Positions 25,590 to 38,000 of a stretch of 64,000 nt of DNA are shown here, piece after piece (position 1 is the stretch's first letter; each line of letters starts with the position of its first letter). This DNA comes from Laguncularia racemosa (taxonomy: Eukaryota > Streptophyta > Magnoliopsida > Myrtales > Combretaceae): positions 1 to 64,000 of the forward strand of contig JBBMOL010000023.1 of the NCBI GenBank assembly GCA_037954665.1, in the 5' to 3' direction. The translations under genes were made by a program, and so were the position numbers. Under the pieces are notes generated by a model, which worked only from the letters and a program-made list of their open reading frames with translations, did not search any database and was not told where the DNA came from.

Positions 25590-27387
25590 TTTTTTTTTTC
25601 ATTTGATAACCAACTTTAAGCACACATCAATGCCTCTATTATATTTAGATAAAACCAACTTCTATGTGAGTTAATCATCCGTCCACTAATATTAAATACA
25701 AATTCAAAAATAACTATGGAAATAAGAATAACTAACACATCCCTAACTATTTCTTACAATGTAGAATATTTAATTCCATTCAATTTCTACCAGTTAAAAA
25801 TATCAAAATTACTATTCCAAGATAACATAAACTCATCTAAATAGTGATCCAACTCTGGTTTTACTTGGCTATTATTCCTCACTGAATCAATAGGAGCACT
25901 ATTACCTCCAGTTAGAAATATGAAAGAACTATTGCTCAAACTCTTAGTCCAACAAACTTAGCCCTAGATTGAGTTTCTTGGAACAATTCATAGTAAGTAC
26001 TCCTAACATTTTGTATCTTTACATAAGCACTCTCTCCATAAATAATTGGAAGCATAAAGTCCACAGCCTTCATCTTAAAACATAAATCCAAATCAGTACA
26101 CACAACTATAATAGTATGCACATCACTCCAATATTTTGCAAACTTTTCAAACATTTTAACAACCATTGTACTAATATTCATATCAAGAGATTTTTTCCAA
26201 TCAAGCAAGACTTCTCTAATTTCAAACACCTTCTCAAAATAATAATTTGCAATTAAATATTGAGTACTTGAAAAAAGATTTGTCACCTCAAATACAACCA
26301 ACTTTGTGCAAATTTCTTCTACTAACTCCCAATTTTCATCTGTGGAAAGACTTTTATAGTGTCTATCCATATACTAAACTCTATATAAACCTCCTCAATC
26401 CTCATATTCGATGGCTATGCAAAGCATATCATATGTGGAATTCCACCAGGTCTTACAATCTAAACAAAGCTTCTTACACAATGAAATATCTTGCTACTTG
26501 CAAGCTTCAACAACGCATTTGCAATGACACTAGATAATTTTCTATCCAAACTCCACTTCATTAATGAGTTAAATAAGCAATCACTTAGCACCTCATTTAC
26601 TTTACAAATTTTTTTATTCCACTAAATAAAATTTAAAGAAATGCTATAAAAAAAAAAAAGGAAACTTACTCTAAGAGCCAACTTTGAAGCCTCCAATTAC
26701 TGTCAATGAAGCAAGCTATAACAATCATGTATCCTCTTTTTTTATTTAATGTCCACATCCATTGTAATCACAACCCAAGAATTAACTCATTGCAGCAACA
26801 CTCTCAATTTTTCCTTCTCCCCTTTATAGATGCTCATAATTTCATTTTTCATTGTCATTCAACTCACATGATTTACAAGAAGTTGAATACTACTAATATA
26901 TTCTCTAAAATACTCATGCTCAACAATGAAGGTATGATCCTCATGAATAATAATAGCCTTTGCAAGTTTCTACCCGATCGTTTCCTTATTAAAAGACTAG
27001 TTTCTTATGATTAAACTACCCCACTCTCACTTTCTTTTTTCAAAATTGATAAAAGGCATTGTCTTATGTCCTTTTGGTCTTTTCTCTATAAGCATCTTGC
27101 TATATGGTTATGCAAACACTTTGTTTCATTTGAACTACTTGCTTTCAATTTCTTATCATAGTAATTGCATATAGCATAATCTACCCCATCAATATTATTC
27201 CCCACACTAAAAGTTAACTTGTGCTTGTTGGGATTGTCACTTTGATCCAGATTACTCGATACTTGAGAATTTGATGTACCTACTTTTTTTTTTATGATGC
27301 TTCCTTCTTAGATCTGGATTTTAGAAATTCAACTTCCTCAACATTATTGTCATCGCCATCTATACTTAGCTCAAGTTCTACATCCAT
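25590..27387 (-). pseudogene. hAT-family transposase (BED finger, core, dimerisation domain), decayed
   Basis: Read on the minus strand from the ATG at 27387, an acidic N-terminus (MDVELELSIDGDDNNVEEVE) precedes a BED zinc-finger remnant at about 27190-27080. In it, CNYY replaces the usual CxxC, while the later HNHIARC is kept. The best open part, 25936-26370, is the central hAT transposase block (WELVEEICTKL, VKMFEKFAKYW, IIYGES). Downstream, 25600-25900 carries the C-terminal dimerisation region (ELDHYLDE, SGRMINSHRS, IIEALMCA) with stops at former Trp/Gln codons. The family is the RICESLEEPER-like hAT group. Stops and frameshifts between the blocks rule out function. Its terminal repeats were not found. 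Confidence 0.82.
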
Positions 27388-28827
27388 TTACCTACAATAT
27401 ACAAAAGAATGAGTTGATTGAGCACAATTTATCAAGAGCTCTTTACTAAATCAAATAATAGTTAACTCACTTATACTATGGTCTTTAAAATTTTGAAGGA
27501 AAGAACAAGAACATTACAATCACATATTTGAAAAAAAAAACTGCTCTACAAACATTGTTAACTTACATGCAACCTAATGATTGCAACCCAAGACACTAAA
27601 TTAATCCACAATTAACCATGGAAATTGCAAGGTTCTTAAATAGAACAAGTTTAATGGAAAACATTCCTTTGATTATTTGAGTTATTACTCAAAAATAAGC
27701 AACACTGAAAACTGTTGGTTGTGCCTTCAGTTTTTGAGTTGCCAAGTTCATTTGTAGTAGCAGGTCTTTCATTCCCATTTTTGGAAGTACTCTTTTCTTA
27801 AGTAGTATTCCTCTTTTCAAGTTGAACTTGGAAAAACTTAATGAACTACCAGAGCAACTGCATAATGGCACTCAACCTGCATTCCTTACTTTCAAATGCC
27901 AACATCGACAATTCTCTTTACTTTTTTCTTAGTTTATTTATTTATTAATTTTTATTAGAGTGCTGTGGATAGAGAAGGGATCAATCCTTATGTTCTTTCA
28001 ATTATCTTCATCCATCACTAGCTTTCTCAAATTTTCATTTCAATTTGTAAATAACGGATTCCATTTCAGTCTTCAGATGCCACGCTTTTAAACTAACAGT
28101 AAGACATGAAATGAAAACAGCAAACAAAAAAATGGATCAACAAACCTAATAATAGACCAATGCAAATGAAACGAAAACAGCAAACCCAACAATAGATCAA
28201 CAAACAGATTAACAAAAGTGAAATGAAAACGGCAAAAATAGAGTAGTTTTGAGTTTGTAGTTGTACTGTGTGACTTGTGAGAGATTGAGAGTGGAGTTTG
28301 GACTTTAGACAGAGAAGGCAGTCAACAGACTTCCAAGTTACCACTGGACAGAGAAGACGGGTGTGTGGCTGTATGCAGACAACAGACGAAGCAACAATGA
28401 CTACGAGCTACTTACACCGACACCGAAGTGGAAGCCGAGAAGAAACGAGTCTCCGCTATCAAAACAGAGACATGAACTGTGCAACGCCAGCCGCTGCTCC
28501 GGATACCCACTTCCAGGCCTCGTCGCCTTCAATTTATGACTCTCAAACTGCGACTAGCTTGCACACGTGATGGACAGGAGTGTGTGCGATGTGTCGTGTG
28601 AGACTCACCATGGAAGTGGAACAGAGGACAATGGGTTAGTGTGTTATGTGGTTGTATTCTGTCGAGTGTGGTATGTGGTGGTGGACAGTGGACTCCGGAC
28701 TATACTGTAGCGTTAGCGTGTAGTTTCGTGTGAGTTTTTTTTAGCTTAGCAGGACAATTGGAGCTGGAGCTGGAGCTGGATTAAGAAAGAGAGTAACGGC
28801 CTTTTATTTCGTTAAATAAAATAAAAT
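27388..28827. other. hAT 5' flank; GC-richer non-coding stretch
   Basis: No gene recognised. A short tandem-like repeat lies at 28095-28235. From 28280 to 28780 the sequence is less AT-rich than the surroundings, with GTGTG-rich wording and a GGAGCTGGAGCTGGAGCTGG run at 28758-28777. It could be the promoter side of the hAT transposase. Confidence 0.35.
28095..28240. repeat. short degenerate tandem repeat, about 50-60 bp
   Basis: GAAATGAAAACAGCAAAC recurs three times with slight changes (about 28108, 28169 and 28218), alternating with AATAGATCAACAAAC-like words. Confidence 0.65.
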
Positions 28828-29785
28828 CGTAATGAAATAGCTATTACGATAAATTGATATAATACTATTTATTTGAATATAATAAAATTAGGATTATATT
28901 ATTTACTTGAAGAAATAAGAATAGAATAATAAATAGTTCAATGAATAAATTCTTAAATACTACGATGGACTTGATGATGACCACAACGAAGGACGATCGA
29001 GATCAGCGACGATCGAGGCAAAGGCACAAGGCCGAGGGTAGATCCACGATTACGAGGGACAATCGAGGCTACACAAGGGCGAAGATAATGGCAAATGCAC
29101 GGGGACGAGGGATGATGCACGATGTTATGTCGACAACCACCAGTGATGACAGAGGCGGGCCACGATTGACTTTAGCGATAGCAGAGGCAAGGGACGATTT
29201 TCGAATGTGCGATGATTGAGGTAGATTGATATAAAAAAAAAGTCTATAATTTTAAGTGGTTCTTTAATTTTACATAAACATATCAAATTGTTAAAAATAA
29301 TATTCAATTATATTTTTATTTATTAATATTTACATTCCAAGGAAAATGCTATTAAATGTCAAGCTAAATGGAATTTTCGCTTTCAAATTTGTTACCCCCT
29401 TTGTCCTTGCAAGGATGCCATGGTCAAAGAGTAAGGAATATGGAAGATGTAGAGTGACAAATAGATATACAAAAAACAAATGATTATATATTATATTTAA
29501 TAATTTCAATTTTTAAATAAAAATTAAAAAAAGACCAAAATTCATATTGTTCCTATTAAAAATATATTTAACTTTCATTTTTGTTTAAATATAAGTAACC
29601 CATTTATTTGTAGTGAGTCTAATATTTTAGACATACATTTTTATTAACAATACCGAATTGCTATTATGAGGAATGGGGGAGGGAATGGTGATTCGGAATT
29701 TTGTGGAATTGCTATTCTACGAAGTAAACAACATAATAGCTATTCCATCCATAATAAATCTGTAATAGAATAGCTATTACGTTCA
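28828..29785. repeat. possible MITE with ATAGCTATTACG ends
   Basis: Near 28828 there is a self-complementary CGTAAT..AATAGCTATTACG, and near 29766-29782 GTAATAGAATAGCTATTACG. Similar words (ATAGCTATTCCATCC, GAATTGCTATT) appear just inside the right end. Between them is a CGATCGAGG-rich stretch (about 28990-29210) with an open plus-strand frame from 28941 of Arg/Asp-rich low-complexity sequence. That frame is probably not a gene. Confidence 0.3.
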
Positions 29786-29867
29786 AGTAAGCGTACCATA
29801 AGAGTAACTAAGTGTCTAAGTCAAAGTTACTTAATTGAGTTTGAGGTAAGACCATGCCATCACATGT

Positions 29868-30410
29868 GCTGTTAGGGATGGAGCCAGCCATGCAATCGAA
29901 GCGAGTAGTAATAGAATATCTACTTCGACTAATCCAATGAAAACCCTATAGAATTTGATCCTATATAATTTAAAGTCGAGTTTTGAAATATAGAATATTT
30001 AAAGTCAGTTTTTTATCCTATAAAATTTAAACCCGATAGGGTTTAGGATAGGATTACAATATTTTTTTTTTAAATCCGATAAAAAAACTCAATCTAATAA
30101 TTTTAAAAATAATAATAATAAATTAATATTATAATTTATAGTCAATATATTTATTTTTATTATTTTTATATTTTTAATTTTTATATTTAATTTCTCTCTT
30201 CTTTCCATCAAAAGTAAATTAATAATAAATTAAAAAATGACATATGAAAATAAGTTGAAGTATGGAAAAAAAAAAAGATTTAATAGCCGTTCGAGTCAGG
30301 AAAAAAAAAAATTATTGGGTTTGAGCAGGTTTGCGTATATAATCCTTTGTTGGATTGGATTCGAGTTTAAATGAACCCATCCCAAATCCGGCTCGTTTAC
30401 ATCCCTAGAT
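29868..30410. repeat. hAT-like non-autonomous repeat
   Basis: The right end reads CGGCTCGTTTACATCCCTAG, the inverse of a TAGGGATGTAAACGAGCC-type hAT terminus. The left side has TAGGGATGGAGCC. The interior is full of CCTATAAAATTTAAACCC words. No matching 8-bp duplication was identified. Confidence 0.4.
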
Positions 30411-30558
30411 GGAGTGTAGTGTGGACTCTGCCTCAACCTACGTGTGTGATGTGATGTGATGTTGCTGTAGAGTGTAGTGCTAAGTTTGTGTCCAATAGTA
30501 CTCTAGTCTATTTTAAATTTGACATGGGTATTGTCGGGTTAAGTTTTTATAGAGTAAT

Positions 30559-31596
30559 TGATAGGAATCAAAATCCGACAAGACCTATCATTAGGGCAAA
30601 AACTAAAGGAATTCGAATTTTGGCAATGAGGGCCCATTTTGAGCAAATCGACCATGGAATTATTTATATATTAACCTCTTTTCTATTATTCTTGTATTGT
30701 GTTTTCCAACAGGCACACTTATCATATTTTATAGGGCAATGGACAAACTCCCTCAGACTCAGCTTGTGGGTTATCCATGGACCGACTTGAACCGGCGATG
30801 AGCTGGGCCGATGGATCCTATAGAAGACCGACATCTTGAAGACCATTTCTTTTATATATTTCTTCTTTTATGAACTATTTTGGTTGTATTTGGTTTTGGG
30901 ACACTTTTATTTCCTTGTAATTTTCATTTAGGGCTAGCCACTTTAAAGGTGGCAAATTTGTAATTTTGACCACTTTTTAATCCTAGCAGTAGCAAGTATA
31001 AATACTTGCTTGAGAGAGGGTTTGAGGAGGCCATATTTTGCATAATTGAGAGTTCATTTCACGTGAGGATTAGGGTTTCCTAATTGTCATTAGACTCTTA
31101 TCAATTTCAATCCCAAGAGTTGAAATTGTGGCGAGTGCAACACCTTGAAATTATGAGTAGTATCAATTTCATTTTGTTGTGATTTCTTTTCTTCTCTAGT
31201 GTATCATATCTAGGGGTGAATTGAGATAGTTATTGGACAGATTTGCTTCCTATTATTTTCGAATTCTTGTGTTTAATTAAGATCCTTTGCATTTGGATTC
31301 GGTTTTTCCTTAAAGATTACTTCTTGAAACGTGATTATCACTTGTGGAAAGGGGTTCTTAAAATTGAAGATTTCTTTGAATTTGTGGATTATTCACGTGG
31401 GATTATATGTGATTAGTGTGATGTTAGAAGAGATTATTATTGTGGTATCACAATTGCAACATTGAGTATTTGGATTTCATTGCACCTTTACTAGGTTCAC
31501 GCAATTTTGCACTTTTTGGAACCAATTTTGTTGTTGACTTGAGTTTGTTTTTCTTAAGTCTTTTAATTGTGCTTCCAAGTGGATTTAGGCACATCA
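30559..31596 (+). repeat. 5' LTR of the gag-only element
   Basis: 1038 bp, TG...CA. TATAAATA at 30997-31004 is the likely promoter core. Compared with the 3' LTR it keeps 21 extra bases after TTATCCATG (about 30780-30800). Otherwise the two differ by scattered single bases. Confidence 0.9.
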
Positions 31597-32717
31597 TCTT
31601 TTTAGTATCAAAGCACATGTTGAGAGAAGGGATTGGTTGTATTTGATTTCATGGAATTAATCATCAATTAGGGTTGATATAGTGAAAACCGCAAATTGTG
31701 TTGTTGTTGTGGTTTTGAGCTTGCGAAATTGCCTTCGCTTGGAATTTAATTTGCTGTTTGTTAGAGTTGGATTGGGAAGGTTGTTGTATCATCTTATGAT
31801 CAATAATTTTCATGGAAGGGCAGAAGCATAGAAGTGTTGTTTAATTCAACAACTTTTGGATCCTGAAAAACTTACCAATCCTTACCGTGACTTGTTGTGG
31901 TGTGAAGGAGGATGTTTTAGTTGTTGTTGTGACTTCCATTGTGTAATTGTGAATTAGAGGAGTACAATTTGCAGATTTTCATTGAGTTTTAATTAGTAAG
32001 GAATTATTTGAATTCAAACACATGCCATTAAGTTGTGGGAGTTAATGAGTGCTATTTGAATTTGAATTCATTACTTACCAATTGAAGAAGGCTTGTAATT
32101 ATTGAAGTGGTTTGAATTTCAAATTTGAGTTGCTGCTTATTTTGTTGTGAGTTGCGGTTAGAACTTGTGGAAAGTGAAGTATATTTTGTTATTATTGCCG
32201 TGGAAGTGGAGTGTATTTGTTGTTGTAGCCATTTGTCATCATTGCCGTGGAAGTGGAGTGCAATTTATTTTTGTTGCCGTAGGAGTTATTGGTGAAGTGA
32301 GTGCACCGTGATTGAGGTGTGTGTGGTAGTGTAAATTTGTGGAGTTGTGTGGAGTAAGGTGCTGCACATTAAGATAAAGTGTGAGTGTGAACCGTGGCTA
32401 ATTAAGGAAGTTAAGTAGTGAAGTTTGAAATTCAAATATAAGCATTTAAGTGTGAAAGTTATTGAGTATTGTTACTTAAACACTTGCTTAGTTGAATTCA
32501 ATATCTTAACTACTTAAAAGTATTTATTTGTGCTTTACTTATTCTAATATACTTGAAGTGATAAGAAGTATTTGTTGCATTGGTGACTAGTTACACCGTG
32601 GGTGTACAAGTGTGTGTTGTTATCCAAACTTGTTATTGTGACGTGGTGAAGTGAAGAGAGTATGCTACAAATTATTTGAGATTACATTTGTACTTCAGAT
32701 AAATCGCACCCACAAAC
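31597..32717 (+). other. primer-binding site and long untranslated leader
   Basis: TAGTATCAAAGC (from about 31603) resembles TGGTATCAGAGC, the plant initiator-Met tRNA primer-binding site, with two mismatches. The 1.1-kb leader that follows is open nowhere and has recurring GCCGTGGAAGTGGAGTG words near 32200-32260. It may hold packaging signals. Confidence 0.6.
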
Positions 32718-34265
32718 ATGTCATATGATAGTGTGAATGGGGACATTGGCAATGAAGCCAATAGCCAAGTGGGTGGTAGACCAGGTCGTCGAAAGACAAG
32801 TGGAAGAACTCTAGATGAGCAACTTCAGGACCTTACCACAATTGTTGCTACATTGGTAACAAGAATTGATAGGATGACATTACCACTACCACCTGTGGTA
32901 AACCTTCAGGCACCACCTAGAGTAGAAGGAGATTATCATGCTCTTAGGGAAGACAGAGATGATAATTTTGGGGTCAATCCATACCCAGACAGGAAATTTA
33001 GACTACCTCGAGGACTAGAGTGTGCGAAGCTACAGATGCCTTCATTTGATGGTAGGGGTTCTGCAGATGATTACCTAAACTGGGAAGACCAAGTTGAGGG
33101 TCTTTTCGAGTGTTATGAGATTAATGATAACTCCATGGTACGTCTTGCAGCTGTAGAATTCACAGGGCATGCCGCTTTGTGGTGGAAAAATATGGTGATC
33201 AGCAGGCGAAGGGATGGAGAGACCGAAATACACACTTGGAGAGACATGAAACGAGTTTTGAGGAATAGATTTGTACCGAAACACTATAGGCATGAGTTAT
33301 TTATGCGTCTCTAAACACTGAGACAGGGGGGGGGGGGGGGTAAAACAATGGATGACTATGCACAGGAGTTTGAGACACTAGTGATCAGATGTGGATCAGT
33401 TGAACCTCTTGAACAAACCCTAACACGTTTTGTATCTGAGTTGAAGTATGAGATAGCTTATGTAGTTGAGCTTCAGAGATATAGTACACTTGATGAGGCT
33501 ATACAGTTAGCCTTGAAAGTGGAAAGACAGAGGCAATCTTATTCATTCCAGGTTACTAGGAGCAGACTATTAGGGAACCAAACTGTTTAGAGTCAGTTAT
33601 GTTTTCCTTCAGAGACACTAGAGGTTCACGAGCAGTTGAGTACACCATTGGAGTATTCTAAAGATCAGAGTCAGATGAGTCTATCCTTAGAGGGCCAGAA
33701 TGTTCAAAGACATTTGTGTTCACCTTCAGAGGTCTCAGAGGGCAATGAGCAGTTGGGTCAACCACTAGAAGACCATCAGGATCAGCGACATACAGATGAG
33801 TTAGAAAAGGAGGATACAATATCAGTGAAATGGGTTGAGATAGGGGACACCTCAGTGGATAATGAGTCATTATTTGTGTTGCAGAAGAGATACATCCTGA
33901 AAATGGAGGACAGAAGACAATCACCACCTGTAGTATTTCAGATATTGGGATTCTGCAGAGATATTTCTTCAGGTGGCTTGCTAAGAGGAAACAAAGTCTG
34001 TACTGCATTTGATCTACCAGATTTGAGGACAAATCTTTTTGAGGTCCGAGGAGATGATAGAAATCAAAATCCGACAAGACCTATCATTAGGGTAAAAACT
34101 AAAGGAATTCGAATTTTGGCGATGAGGGCCCATTTTGAGCAAATCGACCCCGGAATTATTTATATATTAACTTCTTTTCTATTATTCTTGTATTGTGTTT
34201 TCCAACAGGCACACTTATCATATTTTATAGGGCAATGGACAAACTCCCTCAAACTCAGCTTGTAG
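32718..34265 (+). pseudogene. gag-like ORF of the gag-only element, with two in-frame stops
   Basis: One frame of about 515 codons. Residues 1-200 and 210-290 form a Ty3/Gypsy retrotrans_gag domain (KLQMPSFDGRGSADDYLNW, ALWWKN, LRNRFVPKHY, MDDYAQEFETL). TAA at 33312-33314 replaces Gln (LQTLRQG). A 15-G run (33326-33340) follows but does not shift the frame. TAG at 33588-33590 ends the gag part. Beyond it is an acidic segment with two 39-codon imperfect repeats (Cys-x-Pro-Ser-Glu at 33600 and 33717), then an unrecognised stretch. It ends with DLRTNLFEVRGDD, the usual C-terminus of Gypsy pol. The frame runs on into the 3' LTR. No CCHC knuckle or protease motif. The middle module (33591-34000) has no family I recognise. 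Confidence 0.8.
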
Positions 34266-35071
34266 GTTATCCATGAGCTAGGCCAATGGATCGTATAGAA
34301 GACCGGCATCTTGAAGACCATTTCTTTTATATATTTCTTCTTTTATGAACTATTTTGGTTGTATTTGGTTTTGGGACGCTTTTATTTCCTTGTAATTTTC
34401 ATTTAGGGCTAGCCACCTTAAAAGTGGCAAACTTGTAATTTTGACCACTTTTTAACCCTAGGAGTAGCAAGTATAAATACTCGCTTAAGAGAGGGTTTGA
34501 GGAGGCCATATTTTGCATAATTGAGAGTTCATTTCACGTGAGGATTAGGGTTTCCTAATTGTCATTAGACTCTTATCAATTTCAATCCCAAGAGTTGAAA
34601 TTGTGGCGAGTGCAACACCTTGAAATTGTGAGTAGTATCAATTTCATTTTGTTGTGATTTCTTTTCTTCTCTAGTGTGTCATATCTAGGGGTGAATTGAG
34701 ATAGTTCTTGGACGGATTTTCTTCCTATTATTTTCGAATTCTTGTATTTAATTAAGATCCTTTGCATTTGGATTCGATTTTTCCTTAAAGATTACTTCTT
34801 GAAACGTGATTATCACTTGTGGAAAGGGGTTCTTAGAATTGAAGATTTCTTTGAATTTTTGGATTATTCACGTGGGATTATATGTGATTAGTGTGATGTT
34901 AGAAGAGATTATTATTCTAGTATCACAATTACAACATTGAGTATTTGGATTTCATTGCACCTTCACTAGGTTCACGTAATTTTGCCCTTTTTGGAACCGG
35001 TTTTGTTGTTGACTTGAGTTTGTTTTTCTTAAGTCTTTTAATTGTGCTTCAAAGTGGATTTAGGCACATCA
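34055..35071 (+). repeat. 3' LTR of the gag-only element
   Basis: 1017 bp, starting TGATAGAAATC after a purine-rich GAGGTCCGAGGAGA and ending CACATCA just before GTAAT. TATAAATA at 34472-34479. Lacks 21 bp present in the 5' LTR. Confidence 0.9.
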
Positions 35072-38000
35072 GTAATCTTTTCAAACCTAACTCTCAACTA
35101 AAATATTATAGGGTTTAAAAAAAAAATCCCACAACCCTATAAAAAAATCCTACCGGGTTTTTAATAGATCAATCGGATTGAATACTTTATAACGATCCAC
35201 CTAATTGCATCCTTACACACACCATTCACATCCAACATGCACACATGTATCATAGGAGCACAACACCATAACACAAATAAGGTAGCTCAAGAACATATAT
35301 TTACAACCTATATCTTGACCTCTATTTACATGCAGATGTAATAGTAGCGCATATATACCCACACACTATCCATTATCATCACACATGTTCATAACAACAC
35401 ATAACAAGCATATAGTGATTATCAAACTCACTAACCTAGGTCTCATGATTGCAACTTGTAATAGTTCAGAGGTATTTTGCACTCTTCAAAATCACTTAGC
35501 AAAGGTACAAAGCAATATGAAGCTCACTTGTTGAACCATCACTCATCAAAAAGTTCATATTCTCCTATTTAACGACCAATCATGTACTAAACCCATAATT
35601 TTCTTTCTTCATCATTTTTATGTCTTTAAGATCATGTTAATACCCTTATTTTCATATATTATCAACTTCTGGACATTTAGGCAATGTAAAATGATGTTTT
35701 TATTCAAGTTTAACTTATGCCATGATTTTAAGCGAAAACAAGTTACAAAGTGATTGGAACTCGATTTACTTATGGGCATGTGATAGTTTAGAGTCAAGGT
35801 TTTAGCACATCATTAAAGAACCACATCACGAGTCCCCTCAAAGCAGTGGAATGCAAAAACTCACACTAATAAGGAAAATATGATGGTTAGAAGTTAGAAA
35901 TGAGGAAAGCTCTTCATACTTAGAATAATTTTGTGTTGTTAGAAGTATTACTATTAAGTCAAGTTTGTGGTGTTTTCCCAATAAAGTAGCTATTCTTAAA
36001 GGCGAGTGTGGTGCCAAGCGTCAAGAGGATACAAAGTAGAGTACAGGAGAAATTTTCTAGTTAAGGTTTAGGTGAATGAATTGATGTTATAAGGAAGTGA
36101 AAAATAGAAGAGGGAGATGTGACATGGTGTGTTGGATTTTCTAGGAAGAAGCCAAAATGAATGGAAATGGGAAGAAAAAAAAAATTAAATGGAAGAGAGT
36201 GGTAATGAGGCTCTATAGAAAATTGTAAATAGAAACAAATTTTCTCTTGGTTAGCATATTCTTAGGGATAATGTTATATTTTATTAATGAATTTTAACTT
36301 TTTTTTAATTAATTACTTAAACTCTTAAAGTGTTAATTCTACAATCCAATTCAAGTTTTCAAAGCCAGCCACATGACCTTATCTAACTCATTTAGATGCC
36401 ATTTGTCTAATTGAATATTTCAACCTATAACACATCGCCATGTATTTTAAACCATTAATTTAATCAACATATATCAGATAAGATGTCCATGTGGTACTTG
36501 AAATAGCATAAATAACAACTATTTGAAATGAAATGTGCCATGTGTGAAAGAAGCACTTGTACCTACCTATCACAATTGAAACACCACAATTTAAAAGAAT
36601 GGACAAAGCAAATCACATCCCAGAAAATTCAAAAATAAATTAAATATGAAAAGAAGAAAAAATGACATTTGTAAATGAAAAACCTAGACAAAGCAAAAAA
36701 TCAATAATCAAAGAATGAAAAAGCCTACCTAAGCAAGAGAAGAGAAATGTCCCTAATTTCCAACCAAAACTCAAGACTAAAAAATCAACCTAACATGCTC
36801 ACAAAAAACAATATATATATATATATATGGAAATAATGATGTGACATAGCAAAAAAAGATGCAGAGAAAAAAGGCTTCACAAAGATCAAAATAGGGCCTT
36901 TGTAATTGGATGTGGAGGGAAAAAAAAAAAACCTCTCTTTTTGAAAGATAAAAATAGAGGAGAAAGAAACTAAAGCATCAAATCCACATGCTTCATATGA
37001 TGAAACCAAGAAAGAAGGATGAGTCAAAAAGATGAGAAGCCAAGGAAAGATATAAACTTGGTTTTCAAGGATATTGGAATAAGGATTATTCAAATAGTGA
37101 AGATTTCGTATCTAAAAAGTCCAAAAATAAAAGAATTCAACAAAAGCAAATGAATCTAACCGTAAGAATTAAAGAAAATGATTAAAGATAAACTAAGATT
37201 ACAGCACTAAAAATTAACAGGAAAAGAGTCAAAATATCTATATTTGAAAAACCCAGAAAATTTGCTACTTTTAAGGATTGAAGCAACTAGATTTCTTGTT
37301 TTTTTTTTTTTTTTTGGGTTAGATTTAGGTTTGAGAATTTTAAGGTTTTTAAGTTTTGGTTTTAGGATTTAAGGGTTAAGAATTGTTTTAGTTTAAAGGT
37401 TTATTGCAATTAGGAGGAGGAAGAAGAAGAAGAAGAAGAATTGTTATTAATAGCACCTAAGTACCAAGTGAACATCCTAGTTGTTATAGAGTGATTAAAT
37501 TAATTATTTGGAACACGTGGTGATCTATTATAGGTTGAAATATCCAGGGAGATAGCATCTAACAAAGTTAGATGAGATAGTATTGTTGACTTGGAAAACT
37601 TGAATTAAGTAGTAAAATTGACACTTTAAAAGTTTAGACGGTAAATTGAGAAAAATGGTTAAAGTTTAAATAGCAAATGCAACATTATTCCTATATTCTT
37701 ATGTTAAATAAGAATATGGGCAAAAAGTGAGGATAAGTTGACATTCTTTTAAGCAATATTTTGAAAAGGGGAAAGTAGTGGTTAACTAGTTTTGTAATAT
37801 CTCTTTCATCTACATATATTATTTTTCTTAATTCTTTTTGTATTTTCTAAGGAAATTTTATGAGTGAATTTATATTGATTCATAGGACACACATATATAT
37901 TGGAAAAGTTATTTTCATATGTCAAGATATATTTTTAGACACTAATATTTGTTTATAACTTGTCTTTAATTCATTCCTTAAAAACTCAATTTTTAATTTT

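Larger units (their letters stand above)
30559..35071 (+). mobile_element. non-autonomous LTR retrotransposon with a gag ORF only (TR-GAG-like)
   Basis: A structurally complete element. The 5' LTR (30559-31596) and 3' LTR (34055-35071) both start TGATAG.AATCAAAATCC and end GGATTTAGGCACATCA. GTAAT lies immediately outside both ends as a 5-bp target duplication. A primer-binding-like site AGTATCAAAGC follows the 5' LTR. The interior is only 2.46 kb: a 1.1-kb leader and one long gag-like frame. No protease, reverse transcriptase, RNase H or integrase is present, so it would depend on a partner Gypsy element. Confidence 0.9.

Noticed and set aside
28298..28570. Plus-strand 90-codon frame in the GC-richer stretch
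   Set aside because: No recognisable domain, and the codons follow local base composition. Probably non-coding.
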